Source of the DNA: an uncultured Bacteroidales bacterium
GTDB lineage: Bacteria; Bacteroidota; Bacteroidia; Bacteroidales; P3
DNA length: 47,426 nt
Direction of reading: 5' to 3'
NCBI GenBank assembly: GCA_937886715.1
Contig: CAKZZD010000013.1
Span: 1-47,426, forward strand
Shown here: positions 1 to 7,458 of the stretch, piece by piece
Layout: each line of letters begins with the position of its first letter
Position numbering within the stretch: position 1 is the stretch's first letter
Translations under genes and position numbers: made by a program
The notes under the pieces: generated by a model
What the model was told of the DNA's origin: nothing
Databases searched by the model: none
Seen by the model: the letters and a program-made list of their open reading frames with translations, nothing else

Positions 1-96
1 CACGCTATCTCTTCTCTCTCATCCGTTTCAATTATCGCTCGCTTCCGGCAGCCTCCCTCTGCACTCTGCACGCCCCCTCTCCGTCGAAAGCGAGTG

Positions 97-126
97 CAAA
101 GATACAACCATTTTCCATTCTGGCAA
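97..126 (-). promoter_or_regulatory. Promoter firing left, out of the window
   Basis: On the minus strand TATCTTTG (97-104) matches the Bacteroidota -7 element TAnnTTTG. A TTG lies 19 nt upstream (124-126). No usable open frame follows before base 1, so the gene it serves starts outside the window. Confidence 0.7.
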
Positions 127-170
127 AATATTTTTTCAAAAAAATCCATCAGACACGCACAACACCGATG

Positions 171-185
171 ATAACCAGCAGTTTG
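171..185 (+). repeat. Short dispersed motif ATAACCAGCAGTTTG
   Basis: This 15-base sequence is repeated exactly at 11970-11984. Looser relatives lie beside the intergenic palindromes at 541-549 (reverse orientation), 15704, 24948, 30314 and 30444. Confidence 0.5.
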
Positions 186-436
186 CAAAAAGAAAAAAAA
201 TTACCGCATGCCCGAAACGGGCCCGCAAAAACACCGCCACAGGCAGAAAAAAAACACCGTTTTTCGGCCTCCGCAACACATCTTTGAGCAAAAACAGGAG
301 ATTATCGCTGCATGGCATTGTGTATCAGCGTATTGACATATAAAAACAGGGCACCGCGCACACAGACGGAGGCCATGCGCGGCGGCAGCAGGCAACCGAC
401 CGCTGCAACACGCTGTGCGCCAGCGCTCTCGACACA

Positions 437-530
437 CCCCCTCCAACCCCACTCCATCCCCTCCCCTGCCCCGCTCCGGCGGTTTCCGGACACCGGATGG
501 AGAGGGGTTGGAGGGGGGTTGGAGTGGCTC
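437..530. repeat. GC-rich imperfect inverted repeat (CCAACCCC type)
   Basis: The left arm carries CCCCTCCAACCCC and CTCCATCCCC. The right arm carries the complementary GGATGGAGAGGGGTTGGAGG and GGGGTTGGAGTGG. The centre is GC-rich (CTCCGGCGGTTTCCGG). The same organisation recurs at 30333-30426. It is intergenic, with no transposase nearby. Confidence 0.75.
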
Positions 531-824
531 TGGTGAAGAGACTGGTTATCAGGGGGTTGCAAGGATTCGTCATGGAACGGAGCCGATGGAGAGGTTAACT
601 TGTTGGAAATGAGTTGTGTATCAGAGGCAAAAAGGGAGACTCAAGTTATCGGGATGAGGGCATGGAAGATGGGGGAAAATATCGGTGCTGCTGATGGAAC
701 CCGAAAAAAGAAAAAAATAGATGGTGATGGGCAAAATAAAAACGATGGAGGAGCGTTAATGTAAGATAAACATAGATACAATATATAATAAATATATAGC
801 GACCTGAAGACTGTAGGAAAGATA

Positions 825-3800
825 TTGGGGAAGACGATACTGGGGCTACTGCTGATAGTGTATATCGCTGTAGCACTGGCGAATTACTCAGTTGTGCAGT
901 CGTATTTGGGATGTTTGGCGGGAGACTATTTCTCGAAAGAGTGGGGAGCGAAGGTGAAGATCGGGTCGCTGCATGCGATGCCTTTCGACCATCTGCTGCT
1001 GGACAACATACTGATGGTGGCGCCCGACGGGGACACGATATTGGACGCGGAGACATTGCGGGTGCGCTTCAAGCGCTTCCCGTACAGCGACAACAAGCTG
1101 GAGCTGAGCAGCGTGTATCTGCGGAATGCCTATTACCATTTTGAAAGCTACGGCCACGATATCAACCTGAATTTCATCATCGACCACTACAAGAAAGAGG
1201 GTCCGAAAAAGGATGGGCCGAGCAAGCCGTTCACGGTGAAGGTGAACAACGTGGTGCTGAGCCATATACACTACAAGATGGACTTGCCGGACCAGCGCGA
1301 GACGGTGTTTGAGGAGGGAGTGCAGATTCCACACATGGAATTCTACGACATAAGGGCGAAGATAAAGAACCTGACGGTGGTGAACGACGATGTGACGTGC
1401 CGCATTGTGAGGCTGAGCACGACTGAGGCGAGCGGCTTCACGGTGAAGGACATCAGCGGGGACGTGCACGTGGGGCACCAGGACATCACGACGCTGAACA
1501 TGGAGGTGGAGACGGCCAACAGCCGTATACTGCTTGATTCGAGAATCACATACGACGACTGGGAGGTGATGTCGGACTACCTGCACACGGTGGACCACGA
1601 CGCCACGATCAAGCCGGGAACGACGGTGGCGCTGAGCGATGTGGCCTACTGGGCGCCTGTGCTGTTGGGAATCAATGCGCAGATCGAGGCAGAGGGCCAC
1701 GCCTACGGCAAGATTGACGGTCTGAGAGCCGAGGGCATGTCGTTCCATTGGGGACGGGAGTCGGGACTGATGGTCGACGGTGTGGTGAGCGGGTTGCCCG
1801 ATATGGACAAATTCAGGGTGGATGCGAACGTGGAGCGGTTGTGGACGACGGCGCAGGATGTGGAGTCGCTGGGGTTTGTCGTGAACGAAAGATGCCCTTC
1901 GTCGACGGCACGGTTTGCCGTCAAGATCCCGCGCGCCAGGCTGGATGAAGTGGAGTATGTGGACATGACGGCGGAGGTGCACGGCGGAATCGCCGGAGAG
2001 GCGACGGCCAACGTACAGGTGGCCAGCAAGATTGGAGAGATCAGGGCCGATGCCAAGATTGCACAGCAAGGGAAGAAGCACCTTTTCGACGTGGAGGCCA
2101 ACAGCGACGGGCTGGGGCTGACGGGGCTGCGTAGCGACTGGCTGACGCACAGCGGATTTGCGCTGAGCGTGGATGGCGAATTCGGCGACTTGAAGGATAT
2201 ATCCCAGATCAGAGCCAACTTTGACGGGGCGCTGACCAACAGCGTGGTGAGGGGCAACAAACTGGCCTCGACGACATTGAGAGGAAAGATGGAAGAGGGG
2301 CTGATCACGGCCACGTTGGCCTCGACCGATTCGCTTGCGCTGCTCACAGCGGATGCCTCGGCCAATCTTGCCGACAGCTTGCACAACTATCAGGCCTACA
2401 TCGACATACAGCGACTGGACCTTGACCGTTTCTTCGAGAAAAAAGGCGGAAACGACGAGGACCGGTATCTGCAGAGCAACATCGCATTCAACCTTCAGGG
2501 CAATACGCTGGAAGAGATGACGGGCGACATTGTGGCAGAATACACACAATGGGGCGACCTGAGGCTGGAGAGCCTGAGGATACACGCTGGCGAGCCGGGC
2601 GCCGAAAATGCCGGGCAGAAGCACTTCACGCTGGAAAGCGATATAGCCGACGTGGTGGTGAAGGGACGGTTCCTCTACAGCGACCTGCCGCTGATGGTGC
2701 GCTATTTCTGCCAACAGACGCTCCCCGCGGAGTTCAACCCGATGGAGCCGGTAGATAGCACTGCCATTGCATCCATTGCGGACAAGACACTGTCGTTCAG
2801 GGTGAAATGGATCGACGAAAAGAACCTGCTGAGGGCGATAGCCCCCAATATAGGCATTGCCATGAACAGCCGTCTGGAAGGCATCTACAACCACCGCGAG
2901 CAGCTGAAGCTGGCGATGCGCAGCGACTCGCTGCGATTGGGGTCGGTGGTGCTCGACAATGTGGGGATGAGCGGCAGGTCGGCAGAAGAAGGCTACCGCA
3001 TCGACATCGAGGCGCAGGATGTGCTGATCGGGGCCATCGAGGTGCTGGACAAGGTGAACGTGGTGATGGACTGCAATGCGTCCACCACCAAGATGGAACT
3101 GATATGGGGCGAGGAGGCGTCGGCCAGCCACGGCGACATCGCCTTGCGGATGCAGGACCACCACATCAGCGTGGAAAAACCCGACCTCTACATCGGGAAA
3201 GACCCGTGGCAGTTGCGGATAGGCGACATGACCATCGACAACACGTCGGGGCTGAAACTGACAGGGCAGGACATCTGTCTGGAAAGCAGCCAACAGGAGC
3301 TGAAGGCCCAGATGAGCCTGGCGAAACAGGACAACGACTTTGTTGAGTTAAAGATGAAGCACTTCAAGCTCAACAAGATATGCGACATACTGCTGCAGAA
3401 CAGTCCGCTGGACATTGCCGGCGACATTGGCGGCAGGTTCTCGATATACGGCATCTCATCGACGCCTTATCTGAACGCCAACCTGACGATCGACAGCTGT
3501 GTGGTGAACAAACAGGAGCTGGGAGAGCTGTCGGTCAGGAGCAACTGGAATGCCGAGCTGAACATTCTGAACCTGCAGGTGGGCGGAGAGCAGCTGTACG
3601 CCAATGGCTGGATAGGGCTAGGCCGGGAGGATCCTGACATGAACATCAACGCCTCGTTCATGGGCATGGAGCTGGCGGTGCTGCAGCCGATGATGGCATC
3701 GTTCACCAACCGATTCGAGGGAACGCTACACGGCGACATAGACCTCAGCGGCACCCTCGCCCACCCCATTGTGATGGGAGAAGCCAATGTGGAGAACGGC

Positions 3801-5222
3801 GCACTGCATGTCGATGTCACCAACGTGACCTACTACTTCTCCGACACGGTGAGGTTCGCCAACAACAGCCTGAATCTGGACAACTTCAAATTGCGCGACC
3901 AATTGGGCAACGATGCCACAATAGACGGGAATATCCTTTACCGCGACTTTTCGAACATCGGGATCGACATCCAGCTGAGCACCGACAACATACTGGTGCT
4001 GAACCAAAAGAGCGGCGAACAATTCTACGGGACATTGCTGGCCTCGGCCGACGGAACGGTGAAGGGCAACTTGAACAGGCTGAACATTTCGGTTAGGGCA
4101 CGGACCAATCCCGGATGCACGCTGACGGTGCCCGTGAGCAACCAGCAGGAGGTACGGGCGCAGAGCTACATCAGCTTTGTGAACGACGATCCCATCGACA
4201 CGAAGCGCAACAGCAGCCGGAAGACCTCGACGACAAACATGAATGTGGAGCTGGACCTTGCCATCACGCCCGATGTGCAGCTCAACCTGCCGATGGACTT
4301 TTCGGAGGTGAGCGCCACGGTGGGGGCCTCCGGCAGCGGCGATCTGCACATGACGATAGACGGCATCAACACGCCGCAGGTGCTGGGCAACTACGAAATC
4401 TCGTCGGGCACTATGAAGCTAGGCATCCTGTCGCTGATAGAGAAGAACTTCACCATCGAAAACGGCAGTAGCCTGAACTTCCAGGGCAGCCTGCCCGACG
4501 CGCGGTTCGACCTGAGGGCAATCTACTCGCAACGCGTCAACATGTCGAGCCTCACGGGCTCGTTGTCGTCGGTCGACAACACCCAGAAATACATCCAGGT
4601 GGAAGATGTCATTGCCATCTCGGGCACGCTTCAGGACCCGAAGCTGGGCTTCGACATCCGTCTGCCCAATGCTGACCAGAGCGTGTCGGAAGAGGTGTTT
4701 GCCTACATTGACCGCAGCAGCGAGCGCGACATGCTGAACCAGACCATGTCGCTGCTGCTGACAGGCAACTTCTACAACGCCAGCGGCAATGGCAACGGAC
4801 TGCTCGACAACGGACTGACCAGTGTGGCCTCAACCGTGGGCAACGCCGTGGGCAATGCCGTGGGCAACATCGTGCAGTTCGTCGATGTGGACGTCGACTA
4901 TAAGGCCGCCACCGACCTGACCAACGAGCAGGTGGACCTGAACATCAGCAAAGACTGGGGCCGGTGGTATCTGGAAAGCACTCTCGGCTACGGCGGAGAG
5001 AGCCGCGAGCTGCAAGGCACGGGAACTCCGACGGCCATTATCGACGCATTGATAGGCTACCGGCTCAGCCCGGTGATCCACCTGTACGGGTACAACCGCA
5101 CCAACACCAACGACTACACCCGCATCGACCTGCCCTACAAGCAGGGCGCAGGACTGAAACTGACAAAAGACTTCGACCGCTGGAGCGACCTGTTCAAGGG
5201 CAACAAACAGAAAAAGAAGTAG
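825..5222 (+). CDS. TamB-like translocation/assembly module protein (DUF490), inner-membrane anchored
   Basis: A 1465-residue protein of the TamB/AsmA-like class, which bridges inner and outer membranes and is linked to outer-membrane protein assembly or lipid transport. Residues 1-20 form an N-terminal membrane anchor (TILGLLLIVYIAVAL). Long repetitive beta-rich sequence follows, with recurring short patterns of the type 'LNISVRA', 'LDLAITPDVQLNLP' and 'LTGNFYN'. The C-terminal 400 residues have the DUF490 character, with DVQLNLPMDFSEV and the terminal GYRLSPVIHLYGYNR region. The tail is basic (KGNKQKKK). The start is TTG preceded by AGGAAAG. No ATG gives the anchor, so the exact start is somewhat uncertain. 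It heads a three-gene run: the LytTR gene begins 6 nt after its stop. The TamA/BamA-like partner is not in this window. Confidence 0.88.
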   Translation: MGKTILGLLLIVYIAVALANYSVVQSYLGCLAGDYFSKEWGAKVKIGSLHAMPFDHLLLDNILMVAPDGDTILDAETLRVRFKRFPYSDNKLELSSVYLRNAYYHFESYGHDINLNFIIDHYKKEGPKKDGPSKPFTVKVNNVVLSHIHYKMDLPDQRETVFEEGVQIPHMEFYDIRAKIKNLTVVNDDVTCRIVRLSTTEASGFTVKDISGDVHVGHQDITTLNMEVETANSRILLDSRITYDDWEVMSDYLHTVDHDATIKPGTTVALSDVAYWAPVLLGINAQIEAEGHAYGKIDGLRAEGMSFHWGRESGLMVDGVVSGLPDMDKFRVDANVERLWTTAQDVESLGFVVNERCPSSTARFAVKIPRARLDEVEYVDMTAEVHGGIAGEATANVQVASKIGEIRADAKIAQQGKKHLFDVEANSDGLGLTGLRSDWLTHSGFALSVDGEFGDLKDISQIRANFDGALTNSVVRGNKLASTTLRGKMEEGLITATLASTDSLALLTADASANLADSLHNYQAYIDIQRLDLDRFFEKKGGNDEDRYLQSNIAFNLQGNTLEEMTGDIVAEYTQWGDLRLESLRIHAGEPGAENAGQKHFTLESDIADVVVKGRFLYSDLPLMVRYFCQQTLPAEFNPMEPVDSTAIASIADKTLSFRVKWIDEKNLLRAIAPNIGIAMNSRLEGIYNHREQLKLAMRSDSLRLGSVVLDNVGMSGRSAEEGYRIDIEAQDVLIGAIEVLDKVNVVMDCNASTTKMELIWGEEASASHGDIALRMQDHHISVEKPDLYIGKDPWQLRIGDMTIDNTSGLKLTGQDICLESSQQELKAQMSLAKQDNDFVELKMKHFKLNKICDILLQNSPLDIAGDIGGRFSIYGISSTPYLNANLTIDSCVVNKQELGELSVRSNWNAELNILNLQVGGEQLYANGWIGLGREDPDMNINASFMGMELAVLQPMMASFTNRFEGTLHGDIDLSGTLAHPIVMGEANVENGALHVDVTNVTYYFSDTVRFANNSLNLDNFKLRDQLGNDATIDGNILYRDFSNIGIDIQLSTDNILVLNQKSGEQFYGTLLASADGTVKGNLNRLNISVRARTNPGCTLTVPVSNQQEVRAQSYISFVNDDPIDTKRNSSRKTSTTNMNVELDLAITPDVQLNLPMDFSEVSATVGASGSGDLHMTIDGINTPQVLGNYEISSGTMKLGILSLIEKNFTIENGSSLNFQGSLPDARFDLRAIYSQRVNMSSLTGSLSSVDNTQKYIQVEDVIAISGTLQDPKLGFDIRLPNADQSVSEEVFAYIDRSSERDMLNQTMSLLLTGNFYNASGNGNGLLDNGLTSVASTVGNAVGNAVGNIVQFVDVDVDYKAATDLTNEQVDLNISKDWGRWYLESTLGYGGESRELQGTGTPTAIIDALIGYRLSPVIHLYGYNRTNTNDYTRIDLPYKQGAGLKLTKDFDRWSDLFKGNKQKKK

Positions 5223-5228
5223 GCCATT

Positions 5229-6104
5229 ATGAAGATACCCAAATCGATATACACCATCAAGAGCAACATCACATTCGTGGTGTGCCTTGTGGCTTTCGTG
5301 ATGCTGTTCGCCATCACCTACACACCCACTTACGGGCTTGCCGAAGAGGCGGATGACTTGACGGTCGGCGCCAAAGCCGTCACCCTGTGGTACGACCACC
5401 AGGGCCTGTGCCTTTCGATATGCTGCGCCATCATCCTGGGCACCGTCGCCATCTCGCGCACGCTGCTCCTGCTGACCACCCGCAATGCCCGCATCCACGA
5501 AGGCGAATACTTCCTGTGGCAACTGGCCGAAGTGGCCGTCACTGGCCTGTTCTGCAACCTCTTCCTGTCGCTCTACTTCCACTTTGCCTACTTTCACCTG
5601 ATGCCCCTGACGCTGCTCATCTACATCTCGGTGGCCATTTTCCCCTACTCCATCTACTGGCTCCTCATCGAACGCATTGACCGCGACTTGCGCATCGCCG
5701 CAGCACAGCGGACCATCATGGAGCTGCGCCACGGCAACGACACGCTCGGCAGCAACACCCTGCGCTTTGTGGACGACAAAGGGAACGTGAAACTCATCGT
5801 CAGCGTGGACCGGGTGGTGTACATCGAGTCGGCCGGCAACTACGTCACCATCCTGTACGAGAACAACCACCGGATGGTGCGCTACAGTCTGCGCAACACC
5901 CTGAAAAATATCGAAGAGCTGTGCGCCAGCCACTCGCTGGTGAGGTGCCACAGGTCGTACTATATCAACCTCCACCGCGTGAAGCTGCTGCGCAAAGAGC
6001 ACGACGGCATCTATGCCGAAATCGACGCTGAAGGCGTCAACGACATCCCCGTGTCGAAGAGTTATGCGCCCGAAGTGATGCAGCGTTTCTCATCATTGCA
6101 ATGA
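5229..6104 (+). CDS. Membrane-bound LytTR-family transcriptional regulator
   Basis: A 291-residue protein with four predicted membrane segments (about residues 13-32, 58-82, 101-121 and 123-147). A short, probably coiled, linker follows (about 150-170). The C-terminal LytTR DNA-binding domain spans about 178-288 and contains VDRVVYIESAGNYVTILYEN and HRSYYINLHRVK. There is no response-receiver domain, so any signal probably enters through the membrane part rather than by phosphotransfer (inference). It sits 6 nt after the TamB-like gene, and its stop overlaps the start of the glycosidase gene by 4 nt (ATGA), so the three are probably co-transcribed. Its target promoters cannot be identified from this window. 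Confidence 0.9.
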   Translation: MKIPKSIYTIKSNITFVVCLVAFVMLFAITYTPTYGLAEEADDLTVGAKAVTLWYDHQGLCLSICCAIILGTVAISRTLLLLTTRNARIHEGEYFLWQLAEVAVTGLFCNLFLSLYFHFAYFHLMPLTLLIYISVAIFPYSIYWLLIERIDRDLRIAAAQRTIMELRHGNDTLGSNTLRFVDDKGNVKLIVSVDRVVYIESAGNYVTILYENNHRMVRYSLRNTLKNIEELCASHSLVRCHRSYYINLHRVKLLRKEHDGIYAEIDAEGVNDIPVSKSYAPEVMQRFSSLQ

Positions 6105-6988
6105 CCCGAGCCAAGCACATACTGTTCGCCCTACTGCTCGTCGCCGGTGTGGCCTCACCCCAAAAGGGACACGCACAAGTCGACTACAGCAACGACTCGC
6201 TGCGGGTGGTCAATGCCGAATGGCGCACCGACACCCTGGAAGGCTTCTACCTGAAACGCTACCAGTTTGGCGAAGGCAGCCTGTTCTGTTCGGCGCAATA
6301 TTTCTGCGTGATCGAAATCCCGGCCCGGTCGCACCGCAAGCTGGCCTTCTCGCACGACAGCATCCGCGCCACGGTGTCGCAGCTGGCGCAAAAATCCAAT
6401 GCTTTTGCCGCCATCAACGGGTCGTTTTTTGACATGAGCCGGGGCAATCCCGTGTGCTACCTGAAGATTGACGGACAGACGCTTGGCGAGAACACGCCCG
6501 GCCGACACGACACCGTGAACCGGAAATACTACCAGCACGCCACGCTGCGCCTGCAGAACGGCCGCGCCACAATCGCCCTGCCCGACAGCAACCGCCGCTG
6601 GGAGGAGAGCCTGGCCGACAGCAACGTGATGACGGCCGGACCCATGCTGCTCTACAAAGGCCAGCGTGTGCCGCAGCGCAACGACCGCACCTTCGTCACC
6701 CATCGCCACAACCGCACCGCCCTCGGCATCAAGCCTGACGGCAGCACGCTGCTCTTTGTTGCCGACGGCCGGTTCAGCCATCGTGCCGAAGGTCTGTCGC
6801 TCAACGAGTTGGAGATGGTGATGCAATGGCTTGGCTGCACCGAAGCCATCAACCTCGACGGCGGCGGCAGCACCACCATGTACATCCACGACATGCCCCA
6901 CGACGGCGTGATCAACTACCCATCGGACAACCAACGTCACGACCACGAGGGGCAGCGCCCCGTTTCCAACGCCATCCTGCTGCTGTGA
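6101..6988 (+). CDS. Secreted phosphodiester glycosidase family protein (NAGPA domain)
   Basis: A 295-residue protein with an N-terminal signal peptide (HILFALLLVAGVASP, cleavage probably after GHA, near residue 25). The rest is a phosphodiester glycosidase domain, the family of the mammalian uncovering enzyme that removes GlcNAc from phosphodiester-linked sugars. Supporting motifs are AAINGSFFD, AGPMLLYKG, RTALGIKPDG, LFVADGR and INLDGGGSTTM, in the expected order. It starts inside the stop codon of the LytTR gene, so it belongs to the same transcript. The natural substrate in Bacteroidota is not known. A role on phosphodiester-linked cell-surface sugars is inference. Confidence 0.88.
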   Translation: MTRAKHILFALLLVAGVASPQKGHAQVDYSNDSLRVVNAEWRTDTLEGFYLKRYQFGEGSLFCSAQYFCVIEIPARSHRKLAFSHDSIRATVSQLAQKSNAFAAINGSFFDMSRGNPVCYLKIDGQTLGENTPGRHDTVNRKYYQHATLRLQNGRATIALPDSNRRWEESLADSNVMTAGPMLLYKGQRVPQRNDRTFVTHRHNRTALGIKPDGSTLLFVADGRFSHRAEGLSLNELEMVMQWLGCTEAINLDGGGSTTMYIHDMPHDGVINYPSDNQRHDHEGQRPVSNAILLL

Positions 6989-7041
6989 TCCCCGACCGGC
7001 ACACTAGCGCCCCCCGACATCACCGCTGCATGCACGTCTGA

Positions 7042-7084
7042 TGTACGACTGTTGTACGAACATTTTTCGTACAACAGTCGTACA
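7042..7084. repeat. Palindrome, GTACGAC type
   Basis: Perfect 19-bp arms (7042-7060 and 7066-7084) surround a 5-nt loop, CATTT. The left arm is TGTACGACTGTTGTACGAA. A near copy is at 40158-40206 and shares part of the downstream flank (CAACA then CGATCA). Here it lies between two convergent genes. Confidence 0.85.
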
Positions 7085-7120
7085 ACAAACGGCGATCAGG
7101 CGGCGACCAGAGGCACAAGA

Positions 7121-7150
7121 AACGCATCAGCGGCGATTCGCTGATGCGTT
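7121..7150 (-). terminator. Hairpin terminator of the ROK/GH92/lipoprotein operon
   Basis: A 12-bp perfect stem (AACGCATCAGCG and its complement) encloses a 6-nt loop. On the minus strand TTTCTT follows, a weak T-run. It lies 63 nt past the lipoprotein stop and could also stop transcription from the plus strand. Confidence 0.55.
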
Positions 7151-7213
7151 AGTGTTACTGACCTGCTATGTGACAGGGCTCAAACAATGATGGCGGCAAC
7201 AAAAGGCCAGGGC

Positions 7214-7444
7214 CTATTTGTGGGCAATGTCGCCGGGATTCATACGCTCGTTTTCCTCGACGCAGGAGCGGGTGGAATTGTTGAGCGCATTGCAGGGGGT
7301 GTCGTAGTTGGTGTAGACAGCCTCCTCATACACCTGCTGCGGAGTGATGGTGTAGCAGTAGCACAGCTTGTCGCCACAGGCCGACACCAGCGCCGTAGAG
7401 GCCGCAAACGCCACCAACAGGATGATTTTCTTTGCTTTAGTCAT
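7214..7444 (-). CDS. Small secreted lipoprotein of unknown function
   Basis: A 76-residue protein that begins with a lipoprotein signal peptide. A basic start (MTKAKK) is followed by a hydrophobic run and the lipobox LVSAC, giving a lipidated cysteine near residue 23. The mature part is only about 50 residues. It has four further cysteines, two of them in CYC right after the anchor (CGDKLCYCYTIT) and the others in TPCNALNNSTRSC, so disulfides are possible. I recognise no family. The gene lies 14 nt downstream of the GH92 mannosidase on the same strand and is probably co-transcribed with it. A surface role in glycan use is only suggested by that position. Confidence 0.7.
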   Translation of the reverse strand: MTKAKKIILLVAFAASTALVSACGDKLCYCYTITPQQVYEEAVYTNYDTPCNALNNSTRSCVEENERMNPGDIAHK

Positions 7445-7458
7445 GATTCGTATAATGT

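Larger units (their letters stand above)
127..824. other. Gene-poor intergenic region
   Basis: I see no credible coding sequence here. Short open frames on both strands lack any recognisable protein features. The stretch holds a copy of the ATAACCAGCAGTTTG motif (171-185), a GC-rich inverted repeat (437-530), and an AT-rich run (about 770-800) before the TamB-like gene. No TAnnTTTG promoter was found directly upstream of 825. Confidence 0.6.

Noticed and set aside
1..96. Start of the left-edge gene inside the window
   Set aside because: The only ATG on the minus strand here (near base 22) is followed by an early TAG, so the real start must lie outside.
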